This document shows, piece after piece, positions 43,722-62,812 of a DNA stretch of 64,000 nucleotides. Origin of the DNA: Eunapius fragilis (Eukaryota > Porifera > Demospongiae > Spongillida > Spongillidae); the NCBI GenBank assembly GCA_963681505.1, contig OY811984.1:500772-564771 (forward strand). Direction: 5' to 3'. Numbering within the stretch: position 1 is the first letter of the stretch; each line of letters starts with the position of its first letter. The position numbers were made by a program, and so were the translations under genes. The notes beneath the pieces were generated by a model. The model was not told where the DNA came from. It was given only the letters and a program-made list of their open reading frames with translations, and ran no database searches.

Positions 43722-44092
43722 GTCCTTCAAATTGGCCAGAGACTATTTCCTCACTTAGTTTTGCCTGGTCCGTTTTTGACTTAGAAATTTTTCTGAGGTG
43801 AGTGGGTCACATCTACATCTGGCGACTTGCATCAAGCACTTGGGCCGATTTTTCCAAGCAAGTCAGCTGTGGGCATCCATCCCTTTCTGTTTCTTTTAAC
43901 GTCAAAATTTGCGTGCAAAGCGCCCTTTTTAATTCTGTCAAATGGAGCAAAGAAAAGCGGTGAGGGGCATACTTGTTACGCGACCGCCTGGTAGCTACGT
44001 ACATGTGGCCTTTCTTTTTTGTTCCGTTCAATTAGTCGTCACACCCCCTTTCATCAACGCAACAGGAAGGTAAGTGTTGCTTGCATGGGAAG

Positions 44093-50468
<6,376 letters not shown>

Positions 50469-50699
50469 AGTTTCTTGTACATAGTACATCTTCAGATTAT
50501 GTGTCAGAGTCATTATTGGAAAGACTGTGCTACATTAATAATTCTACTTTTCACAAGATCTATCACTCAGAATATAAGACAAACTGCACAAATACACGAT
50601 ATGCAATACCAACACCAAAATATAAAGGATTGCTCAAGGTGAAATTTATGTGTGGGTGTGTACATATAAAAAAAAAAGAAAGAGTATGAAGAAACCCAT

Positions 50700-51230
50700 C
50701 TACCTGCAACCTTTGCAACCACCACCACCTTGGCCCTTGCCAGTCTTGTCGTCCAGAGGATGCAGTACTGACTGGGTTAATGCAGAATTCTCTGGTGGGA
50801 GCTTGCGACCTGGGGACCAGATGCCCGCATGTTTGAAGGAGGGGTTAAACCATCTGTTATAAACTAGGACTCACTGATCTCGACAAACAAAGTTTCAACA
50901 TTAGTAGCGTCCAATGCACTGGTCTCCTTGAATATAGCATTTATTGAATTAGCATACTCTTCACCTCGTTTGTAGGGGATCTAAATAGGTCAGGGGAGGA
51001 GGAGGAACAGGTCAGTTAGGTGACGGTAAAAGAGTGAAGATGGACATACCTCCCTTTTTTCTTCCAGATCACATTTGTTGCCAGCAATAGCCAGGACAAT
51101 GTTGGGAGGTCCAAGCCTCCTTAGCTCAGTGATCCATTCCTGTAGTACGGTGAAGGTGGCCTCCACTGTGATGTCATACACTACAATTGCAGCTGCAGAG
51201 TTTCTGTAGTACATAGGTAGAAGTGATCGG

Positions 51231-51268
<38 letters not shown>

Positions 51269-51567
51269 ATTGTGCACGAGTGTACATGTGTAGGTTTTGT
51301 TGTGTGTGCATGTGAGAGAGTACAAGAAGGATGATAGTAAGAGGAGGTCGGTCACACAGGGACAGGCCATATGGAGGAAGGTCCTTACCCTTTCCTGTCC
51401 AGCAGTGTCCCATATCTGATACTTGATAGTGTTGCTGTCCACAGTAAGGGATTTTGACATGAAGGACGCCCTGCATGTGAAATTGCAGCGCAGAATGCGA
51501 TTGGTCAAGTGCGGAGCGGATATTTGGTACGTGCACACGTAAAATATGCATGGGTATGCATTGTCCG

Positions 51568-51634
<67 letters not shown>

Positions 51635-51864
51635 CGTGCGTGTGTACATCCAACAAATGTCGGACGATAAAGTGGCACTCACACACCCTAACGTTGTAGT
51701 AAGGTTCGCGTTAAAGGCGTTGCTAACGAATCTGCCAACCAGGCTGCTTTTGCCGACACCAATGTCCTTGAAGGATGAACCACGCCCAGTACCAGATATG
51801 TGCAAAACAGAAGCATACAAGGACTTACCCCGAGAAGGCATATTTTAACTTCTCTGACCGACAT
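50700..51864 (-). CDS. RAB22: Rab22/Rab31-like small GTPase
   Basis: Endosomal Rab of the Rab5/22/31 group. The true start is ATG 51864: MSVREVKICLLG is spliced (GGG|GTAAGT) to DIGVGKSSLVGRFVSNAFNA, giving the P-loop GDIGVGKS. An overlapping frame from 51841 lacks the first beta strand and is wrong. Then [93 protein letters not shown], LFVEI and a tail RKLPPENSAALTQ ending GGGGCKGCR. G1, G3, G4 and G5 are intact. [16 protein letters not shown] matches Rab22A. The C-terminus has CxxC followed by Arg instead of a terminal CC, so its prenylation mode is unclear. Divergent from the TH1 gene by 94 bp. Confidence 0.9.
51237..51266. repeat. GT/CA microsatellite forming the acceptor of a RAB22-like exon
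   Basis: On the sense strand the CA run ends CACACAG|TACCGATC; the splice AG (51233-51234) directly follows the repeat. Confidence 0.92.
51571..51643. repeat. GT microsatellite in RAB22-like intron
   Basis: (GT)n with a TATG interruption between the second and third coding exons. Confidence 0.92.
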
Positions 51865-51919
51865 GACCTAACGGACGGTTATGTCGGGGACGACACACAC
51901 ATACACACACAAATTTATC

Positions 51920-51927
51920 TGACGTCA
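51920..51927. promoter_or_regulatory. Consensus CRE (TGACGTCA) in RAB22-like/TH1 shared promoter
   Basis: Perfect 8-bp CREB/ATF palindrome, 38 bp before the TH1 gene ATG and 55 bp from the RAB22-like ATG. A TAACGG...GGTTA MYB-like pair lies at about 51,868-51,880. Confidence 0.5.
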
Positions 51928-51958
51928 GCTATTATAACCAGTAATAATTTCTGATAAT

Positions 51959-52790
51959 GTGCACGGGACAATGTTGCATGTCGACGAAGACGAACTGCAG
52001 GACGAAAAATTTAAGCAATACTGGACTAAGAAATTGCGTAGACAGTCGAGCGAAGATAAGACGTGCGAAGGTGATAAACTATGTATCAGGGAAAATAGCA
52101 AATTCACGGCATTAATGACTAGGAATTGTGAGCAGACATCGGACTGGAATACATTTCTAACTTCATACGTTGCTCGCCTTCTTTTCTAGGTGAAAGGGCT
52201 CTCATCCTGTCAGACCAAATCATCAAGATAAATCGCAAAGGGAGACCTCAAGAGCGTGTCCTCATCATCACAGGTACAACAGGCCAATCGTATAACTTAT
52301 ACGTGACACCCATCATCGTAATCGTTTTAGATGGCGCAATCTACAATGCGGAACCAACTTCTCTTAAGGTGCGCCGAAGGATCCAGCTCTCCAACATCAG
52401 TCACGTTAGCACAAGCCTACTGTCGGACAACTTCTTCGTCATTCATGTACCGACGGAGTACGACTACCTTTTCGTGAGCCCGCGCAAAACAGAGATAGTT
52501 AGTGCACTGAGGCAGGCCTATGGTGCTGCCACAAAGGAAGAACTGAAGCTGGTAATGCAGAACATGTGAGTCACGTTGAGGTGTTTATGCGTCGTAATGG
52601 AGCTCTCCAAAAAAAAAAAACCAACAGCCTAGACTACCGTATCGACAAAGAGCAACAAAGAAGGCTCGTCTTCGAGCAGGGTGAAGGTATTGTTTGTGGC
52701 GCGTATCATATATTACCGAGAAGTAAGCTTTTGGGTTCTGACCCACTAGGTGGAGTCTACACCAAGCTGTACGCTAGGAAGGTCAGATAG
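51959..52790 (+). CDS. Stand-alone myosin-I tail (TH1) domain protein
   Basis: Four exons giving about 200 residues. The start MHGTMLHVDEDELQDEKFKQ leads through YWTKKLRRQSSEDKTCEG to GERALILSDQIIKINRKGRP, LIITDGAIYNAEP, IQLSNISHVSTSLLSDNFFV, IHVPTEYDYLFVSPRKTEIV, SALRQAYGAATKEELKLVMQ, then (after AT|GTGAGT) YRIDKEQQRRLVFEQGEG and the end KLYARKVR. The pattern (a tail domain reading 'ALILSD..I', a DG strand, an IHV strand, KTEIV-helix, and a final basic 'FEQGEG' strand) is that of the myosin-I TH1 lipid-binding domain, but no motor, IQ or SH3 region precedes it: the divergent RAB22-like start lies 94 bp upstream. It probably binds acidic phospholipids. Family call moderately sure; function inferred. 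Confidence 0.65.
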
Positions 52791-52917
52791 CGCATAACAG
52801 TAGAATGCCATAATGGATAGTGCCAGCTTCGAGGGTCACCCGACTGTTCAATCTGCAAAGTGTTTTGTTGTCAGTGACACAATATAACAGTTGCGTTAGT
52901 GTCAGTATACCTTTTCT

Positions 52918-52919
<2 letters not shown>

Positions 52920-52978
<59 letters not shown>
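52920..52978. repeat. GT microsatellite between TH1 gene and OTUD6
   Basis: Pure (GT)n of about 29 units in the convergent 3' spacer. Confidence 0.93.
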
Positions 52979-52980
<2 letters not shown>

Positions 52981-53081
52981 ATTGTACTTGTATTAACTTG
53001 GCACAACTTCTTGTTGTAACAACTCCTTTGGGGGTATAACAACCAATCATGTTGTGTTTTCATGTCATGATGAACAATTTG

Positions 53082-55224
<2,143 letters not shown>

Positions 55225-55379
55225 CGCAATATATGTAAGGGGAAGTCTGGGGCCGAGTTTATTAAATTATGGTTTAGACCACAACGACTTGTTATGGTGT
55301 TTCTGTGAAGGCCATGCCAAAAGATTCTGAAGGCGAAGGCGATATATCCATCTATACATAAGGATATAGATATATATTT

Positions 55380-58300
55380 ATGGATGTGCCGCTTCGCTGG
55401 ATCGAAGATAAACGCTCCACCGAGGCGATGCTGGATCATACGCACTGGAGCGCGGCGCAGAGTCGAGTGTGGGTGCCCACCCTATTTTTCGGACTGCTAG
55501 TGCTGATGGCGAGTCGCATCTCACTCCCCATCTGCATGGCCGAAATGGCCCAAGACCTACAATGGGACAAAAGAATACAGGTGGGAGTGGTCTCCAATGC
55601 ACGCATACACACCCACCACAAAAATTTCCATCTTTTTTTTTTTTTTTTTTTTTCTGTTTTGGGTGCCCAGGGTGTCGTACTGTCGTCCTTCTTTGCGGGT
55701 TACATATTTACCCAGGTGATTGGCGGGCATCTTGCTGATAGGTATGGCGGGGACTGTGTCCAATGGATTGCAGCACTTGTGTGGTCACTGGCAACGCTCT
55801 CTCTGGCCTACGTTGCTCACATCTCTGTCACCTTGGTACTTATAGCCAGATTTGTTACGGGTCTTGCACAGGGTAGGTTGGGGTGGTGCTGGTTGGTGCT
55901 GCGGCATGTGCAGTGTGTACTAATGGTATCCATAACACACACACACATACACACATACACACATACACACATTGCACATGTACACACATTGCACACATAC
56001 ACACATACACACATTGCACATACACACACATACACACGTACACACACTGCACGCATACACACACTGCACACATACACACACTGCACACATACACACACTG
56101 CACACATACACACATACACACATTGTTACACCTGTAGGTGTACACTATCCTTCTCTTGTAAGTCTCCTTAGCAAAAGAGTACCTGCCTCAGAGAGAAGCC
56201 TTGTCTTTGGTATCATCAGCGCTGGGTCTGCAGTGGGGTAAGGTGTGTGGGGGTTAAGGTGGAGGGAGGGGTTAAGGTGAGGGAAGGGGTTAAGTTGTGG
56301 GGGTTAAGGTGAGGGAGGGGTTAAGGTGAGGGGAGGGGTTATGGTGGAATGTATGCAGTGTAAGGTTTTGAGCGTCTTTTTCTAACGCACCCTTCTAACA
56401 CACTACACACACACAAACACAAACACACACACACACACACACCCTTCTAACACCACACCCTTCTAACACCACATACACACACCCTTCCCGTGTTAGAACA
56501 ATTGCTGCTGGAGGTCTTGGATCACTCTTGTTTGGATATGGCTGGCAATACATGTTTCTGATTATTGGAGTGGTGGGCATGATATGGAGTTTGTTGCTAA
56601 GGACCATCTCTGTGCGTTATAAGCATCATGTACACTACCAGCTATCAGTACGGAGGAGTTGGAAAGACAAGGTGGCCTTTTCAGACATCAGCAAGCTGCC
56701 ACCTCCATCACCAGGCATCCCCTGGGCAAACATCCTCCAGAAACCAGCTGTCCTGTGAGTGCTAAATTGTGTTTTGTGTATATGCGTGGTAGCCATGTTT
56801 TATGGGTGTGTGTGTGCATGTGTGTGTGTGTGTCTAGCATCACAATTAATATGGTCCTTAAGTTGTCTTGATGAGACGGGTTTTTTTTGCTAATGTTAAA
56901 TGTTTTGGACTACTTCACTGTTTTGAAAATATCTCTTTAGTCTAATTTAATAGACATTAATGGAAGCTATTCTCCTCAGTGGAGAGAATATTTATATTTC
57001 AAAACTGGTGTTTGAACAAGGGAGATATTCATGTTAGGACCTTAAGTGGTATGGATATAACTAGGTGGTACCATTACTGCATGATGCTGCAAGGTTGGTA
57101 TGTGACCTGTTATGGTGTAGTGAAAATAATTTGTGTGGATGTTTAATGTAATGGCTAATGACCTCATTTCTTTCATCTCTGGCATTATGTCATTTCCTGC
57201 ACATCCCTTCCTTCCTCCCTCCTTCCCCCTGTCTCCTCCCCTCCTTCCTCCTGTCTCCTCCCCTCCTTCCTCCTGTCTCCTCTCCTCCTTCCCCCTGCCT
57301 CCTCTCCTCCCTCCCTCCTTCCTCTGCCTCCTCTCCTCTCCTCCCTCTTTCCCCTGCCTCTTCTCCTCCCCTCCTCCCTCTTTCCTCCTCTCCTCCCCTC
57401 CTTCCTTCCCCCTGCCTCTTCCCCTCCCTCCTTTCCCTGCCTCCTCTCCTCCCCTCCTTCCTTCCCCCTGCCTCTTCCCCTCCCTCCTTCCCTTGCCTCC
57501 TCTCCTCCCCTCCTTCCCCTGCCTCATCCCCTCCCTCCTTCCCCTGCCTCATCCCCTCCCTCCTTCCCCTGCCTCATCCCCTCCCTCCTTCCCCTGCCTC
57601 CTCTCCTCCCCTCCTTCCCCTGCCTCCTCTCCTCCCCTCCTTCCCCTGCCTCCTCTCCTCCCCTCCTTCCCCTGCCTCCTCTCCTCCCCTCCTTCCCCTG
57701 CCTCCTCTCCTCCCCTCCTTCCCCTGCCTCCTCTCCTCCCCTCCTTCCCCTGCCTCCTCTCCTCCCCTCCTTCCCCTGCCTCCTCTCCTCCCCTCCTTCC
57801 CCTGCCTCCTCTCCTCCCCTCCTTCCCCTGCCTCCTCTCCTCCCCTCCTTCCCCTGCCTCCTCTCCTCCCCTCCTTCCCCTGCCTCCTCTCCTCCCCTCC
57901 TTCCCCTGCCTCCTCTCCTCCCCTCCTTCCCCTGCCTCCTCTCCTCCCCTCCTTCCCCTGCCTCCTCTCCTCCCCTCCTTCCCCTGCCTCCCCTCCTTCC
58001 CCTGCCTCCTCTCCTCCCCTCCTTCCCCTGCCTCCTCTCCTCCCTCCTCCCCCTGCCACCTCTCCTCCCTCCTTCCCCTGCCTCCTCTCCTCCCTCCTTC
58101 CCCTGCCTCCTCTCCTTCCTCCTTCCCCTGCCTCCTCTCCTCCCCTCCTCCCCTCCGTCCTTCCCCTCCTCCCCTCCTTCTTCTTTCTCTCCTTTTTCTA
58201 GAGCTCTGTTCATGAGTCACTTTAGTGGTTGTCTGTATGCCCACACCATCAAGTCTTGGATGTCTACCTACTTCCATGAAGCCTATCCACAGCTGCTAGA

Positions 58301-61300
58301 GGTGGGTGTTACAAAGTGACTGAAAGCTAACTATAGAAATGAATATCTGGGGGTCACCTGGGGTCACCTGGGGTCACCGGACTGTTTCCTGTTATTCTAT
58401 GTTTTCAAAAAATGTTTGCTAGGGGGTTTTCCCCTAAAGTTTAAAATTCAATTTGCAGACTTCTTCCTGTCAGTTATGACAGGATGGTTTTACATACCCT
58501 TGAAGTGGTTGCTAAATTTAATTTATTTTGTAGTTAGTAAGACCTTTTGCCCTTTATAAATTAACTTCAAACACACTAAAGGGGACTACTAAAGATGACA
58601 AGAGTAATGACTGCTTAATAATGTTACTAGTGATGGCATGTTATAGGATCCTTTGAAAGCTCCATATTTCTTTCTGATTGACTAAAACAATGTGGAGATA
58701 TCAAGAGCGTTTGACTGTTGAACACTTGCAGGAGATTTGCCCAAAGCTGTTTTGATATAAGTCTAAAAATATGTTCATATGAGTGTGTTTGTGCAGCTAG
58801 TTTTATTTGTTACGCTGAGAAGGATAAAGGGATGGTCAGTGACAACTAAAATGACATGGCAGCATCACCAACCACCTAAATTTACACCAGCCAGTTGAAT
58901 ACATGGGTGTGAGTTGTTGATTGGAGCAAACCTTGATCTGAATAGATGGGGATACGCCCCATTGGCGGAAAATCCATTACATTGTGTAAATGGCACCTTG
59001 TGTTCTCCTCCATCACATGTTGGTGGTGATGTGTGCCTAGTGTTCTCCTCCATCACATGTTGGTGGTGATGTGTGCCTAGTGTTCCCCTCCATCACATGG
59101 TGGTGATGTGTGCCTAGTGTTCCCCTCCATCACATGATGGTGATGTGTGCCTTGTGTTCCCCTCCATCACATGTTGGTGGTGATGTGTGCCTAGTGTTCC
59201 CCTCCATCACATGATGGTGATGTGTGCCTAGTGTTCCCCTCCATCACATGGTGGTGATGTGTGCCTAGTGTTCCCCTCCATCACATGTTGGTGGTGATGT
59301 GTGCCTAGTGTTCCCCTCCATCACATGATGGTGATGTGTGCCTAGTGTTCCCCTCCATCACATGATGGTGATGTGTGCCTAGTGTTCCCCTCCATCACAT
59401 GTTGGTGGTGATGTGTGCCTAGTGTTCCCCTCCATCACATGTTGGTGGTGATGTGTGCCTAGTGTTCCCCTCCATCGCATGGTGGTGGTGATGTGTGCCT
59501 AGTGTTCCCCTCCATCACATGTTGGTGGTGTAGTGTTCCCCTCCATCACATGATGGTGATGATGTGTGCCTAGTGTTCCCCTCCATCACATGGTGGTGAT
59601 GTGTGCCTAGTGTTCCCCTCCATCACATGATGGTGATGTGTGCCTAGTGTTCTCCTCCATCACATGGTGGTGGTGATGTGTGCCTTGTGTTCTCCTCCAT
59701 CACATGGTGGTGGTGATGTGTGCCTAGTGTTCTCCTCCATCACATGATGGTGATGTGTGCCTAGTGTTCCCCTCCATCACATGGTGGTGATGTGTGCCTA
59801 GTGTTCCCCTCCATCACATGATGGCGGTGATGTGTGCCTAGTGTTCCCCTCCATCACATGATGGTGGTGATGTGTGCCTAGTGTTCCCCTCCATCGCATG
59901 GTGGTGATGTGTGCCTAGTGTTCTCCTCCATCACATGGTGGTGATGTGTGCCTAGTGTTCTCCTCCATCACATGGTGGTGATGTGTGCCTAGTGTTCCCC
60001 TCCATCACATGATGGCGGTGATGTGTGCCTAGTGTTCCCCTCCATCACATGATGGTGGTGATGTGTGCCTAGTGTTCCCCTCCATCGCATGGTGGTGATG
60101 TGTGCCTAGTGTTCCCCTCCATCGCATGGTGGTGATGTGTGCCTAGTGTTCCCCTCCATCACATGGTGGTGATGTGTGCCTAGTGTTCCCCTCCATCACA
60201 TGGTGGTGATGTGTGCCTTGTGTTCCCCTCCATCACATGATGGTGATGTGTGCCTAGTGTTCCCCTCCATCACATGGTGGTGATGTGTGCCTAGTGTTCC
60301 CCTCCATCACATGGTGGTGATGTGTGCCTAGTGTTCTCCTCCATCACATGGTGGTGATGTGTGCCTAGTGTTCCCCTCCATCACATGATGGCGGTGATGT
60401 GTGCCTAGTGTTCCCCTCCATCACATGATGGTGGTGATGTGTGCCTAGTGTTCCCCTCCATCGCATGGTGGTGATGTGTGCCTAGTGTTCTCCTCCATCA
60501 CATGTTGGTGATGTGTGCCTAGTGTTCCCCTCCATCACATGGTGGTGATGTGTGTCTAGTGTTCCCCTCCATCACATGGTGGTGATGATGTGTGCCTAGT
60601 GTTCCCCTCCATCGCATGGTGGTGATGTGTGCCTAGTGTTCCCCTCCATCGCATGGTGGTGATGTGTGCCTAGTGTTCCCCTCCATCACATGGTGGTGAT
60701 GTGTGCCTAGTGTTCCCCTCCATCACATGGTGGTGATGTGTGCCTTGTGTTCCCCTCCATCACATGATGGTGATGTGTGCCTAGTGTTCCCCTCCATCAC
60801 ATGGTGGTGATGTGTGCCTAGTGTTCCCCTCCATCACATGATGGTGATGATGTGTGCCTAGTGTTCTCCTCCATCACATGGTGGTGATGTGTGCCTAGTG
60901 TTCTCCTCCATCACATGGTGGTGATGTGTGCCTAGTGTTCTCCTCCATCACATGGTGGTAATGTGTGCCTAGTGTTCTCCTCCATCACATGGTGGTGATG
61001 TGTGCCTAGTGTTCCCCTCCATCACATGATGGTGGTGATGTGTGCCTAGTGTTCTCCTCCATCACATGGTGGTGATGTGTGCCTAGTGTTCCCCTCCATC
61101 ACATGTTGGTGATGTGTGCCTAGTGTTCTCCTCCATCACATGGTGGTGATGTGTGCCTTGTGTTCCCCTCCATCACATGGTGGTGGTGATGTGTGCCTAG
61201 TGTTCCCCTCCATCACATGGTGGTGGTGATGTGTGCCTAGTGTTCCCCTCCATCACATGGTGGTGGTGATGTGTGCCTAGTGTTCCCCTCCATCACATGG

Positions 61301-61896
61301 TGGTGGTGATGTGTGCCTAGTGTTCTCCTCCATCACATGATGGTGGTGATGTGTGCTTAGTGTTCTCCTCCATCACATGATGGTGGTGATGTGTGCCTAG
61401 TGTTCCCCTCCATCACATGGTGGTGATGTGTGCCTAGTGTTCCCCTCCATCACATGTTGGTGGTGATGTGTGCCTAGTGTTCCCCTGCATCACATGATGG
61501 TGGTGATGTGTGCCTAGTGTTCCCTCCATCACATGGTGGTGATGTGTGCCTAGTGTTCCCCTCCATCACATGGTGGTGATGTGTGCCTAGTGTTCCCCTC
61601 CATCACATGGTGGTGATGTGTGCCTAGTGTTCTCCTCCATCACATGATGGTGGTGATGTGTGCCTAGTGTTCCCCTCCATCACATGATGGTGGTGATGTG
61701 TGCCTAGTGTTCCCCTCCATCACATGGTGGTGGTGATGATGTATGGCCACTGCATTAGTATTTCAAACAACCTAACAAAGGTGCTGTGGGTGTACAAGGT
61801 ACTTGGAGAATACATGTTTTTACTACACTTCTACTTTCTGTAAACATAGTCATATTGTGTGTTCTTTGTTGTGCACATATGCTATCACACACACGT

Positions 61897-61975
<79 letters not shown>

Positions 61976-62682
61976 TGTGGCTGTACAACTGTCTCCCATG
62001 GGTGTTTTGGGCAGCATCTTCAGTGGTAGGCGGCTGGACAGCCAACAAGATGATAGCATGTGGTCAGTGAAGCTGAAGGGTGACAGTGGTGACAGGGGTG
62101 ACAGGGGGAGGAGGACTTTGTGGTGTGTTCATCTCTTGTCCATCTTCCTTTCCTCCTCACACCCCCGGTCTTTACCCCTGGCTCCGCCCTTCTGCCTCCT
62201 CCTTAGACGTCAGCGTAACCCGTGTGAGGAAGGTCATTGTCTTTACCTCTGGTCTTTTCCCTGCCCTCCTCCTCCTTGTGATGTCTGTTGCTGTCCGGCA
62301 AGGGGGGAGCTTCTCTCTCGCACTATTCATTTACATCATGTCGCTCGTTTTCGACGGTGTGCACTCTTCGGGGACCCCTGTTAACCCTTCAGACCTCATG
62401 CCAGCCTATGCAGGCGCTCTGTATGGAGTAGCCAACACCATTGGAACCATTCCAGGTGAGGCATCCCTTTGGGGTGCTTAGGCAGTGCCTAATTATTTCT
62501 CTTTCCTCGCCTTTGATACAGGTGTTTGTGGAATGCTTATCATAGGTTATGTTCTTCATGCTACTTCTAGTTGGACTTTCGTCTTCTTCATAGTATTTAT
62601 CGTCGGTGCAGCTGGTTCGTTGGTTTTCGTTCTGTTCGGAAGCGGGAAACCTGTCATCTTTCATTCAGACACAATAAATTGA
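55380..62682 (+). CDS. SLC17A9: SLC17A9-like (vesicular nucleotide transporter) MFS carrier
   Basis: Twelve-helix anion/H+ or Na+ coupled transporter; SLC17A9 loads ATP into vesicles. The start MDVPLRWIEDKRSTEAMLDH precedes helix 1 (WVPTLFFGLLVLMASRIS) and LPICMAEMAQDLQWD. Next: GVVLSSFFAGYIFTQVIGGH-LADRYGG (the MFS loop 2-3 signature), RFVTGLAQG-VHYPSLVSLLSKRVPASERS, FGYGWQYMFLIIGVVGMIW, a cytosolic loop, IPWANILQKPAVL-ALFMSHFSGCLYAHTIKSWM, STYFHEAYPQLLE, MWLYNCLPWVFWAASSVVGG, VRKVIVFTSGLFPALLLLVM, DLMPAYAGALYGVANTIGTI-PG and VCGMLIIGYVLHATSSWTF. The stop is 62680-62682. The order matches SLC17 family members, closest to SLC17A9. Two huge tandem arrays lie in its introns. Substrate is inferred from homology only. 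Confidence 0.85.
55937..56130. repeat. CA-rich CACACATACACACATTG repeat in SLC17A9-like intron
   Basis: Imperfect units of CACATACACACACTGCA; it ends shortly before TGTAG|GTGTACACTATCC, the exon encoding VHYPSL. Confidence 0.9.
57200..58197. repeat. 26-bp homopyrimidine minisatellite abutting an SLC17A9-like acceptor
   Basis: About 1 kb of almost pure C/T on the coding strand; unit TGCCTCCTCTCCTCCCCTCC + TTCCCC. It ends at TTTTTCTAG|AGCTCTG (58201), so it is a hugely expanded polypyrimidine tract. Lack of purines means no stop codons, hence the spurious long frames. Confidence 0.95.
58300..59005. other. SLC17A9-like intron, unique AT-richer sequence
   Basis: Follows the exon ending PQLLE|GTGGGTG. 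No exon, RNA gene or repeat recognised except a threefold GGGGTCACCT near 58,350. Confidence 0.5.
59010..61735. repeat. 37-bp minisatellite, about 2.7 kb, in SLC17A9-like intron
   Basis: Some 70 copies of TGATGTGTGCCTAGTGTTCC + CCTCCATCACATGGTGG, with 34/37/40-bp length variants (extra GGT triplets), T/C at the CTCC/CCCC position and rare CTTG for CTAG. Higher-order blocks of several units recur (for example about 59,760-60,000 and 60,290-60,480). Confidence 0.96.
61893..61974. repeat. CA microsatellite ending at an SLC17A9-like acceptor
   Basis: (CA)n runs directly into ACACAG|ATGTGGCTG; the repeat supplies the 3' splice site. Confidence 0.93.
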
Positions 62683-62812
62683 CTGCATTTTTGTGTGCGT
62701 CTGCTCGTGACGCAAGTGTAAATGTAAATTGTATGATGCTGTTCCGGCACGCCCATAACTATTTAGGTAGCGCGCGTTTCAGTGCAATTTATTGTTGAGT
62801 GTATGGTTAGCG

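Noticed and set aside
50990-51841. 283-residue minus-strand frame as the full RAB22-like protein
   Set aside because: It reads through CA-repeat introns and starts in the wrong frame; exon-by-exon assembly from ATG 51864 gives a proper GTPase.
57133-58277. Long frames (230-360 residues) of Pro/Ser/Leu on one strand and Arg/Glu/Gly on the other
   Set aside because: Homopyrimidine array cannot contain stop codons on the C/T strand and rarely on the other; it is an SLC17A9-like intron ending at a clear acceptor.
59010-61735. CRISPR-like regular array
   Set aside because: Units are directly adjacent with no unique spacers, and the host is a eukaryote; it is a minisatellite.
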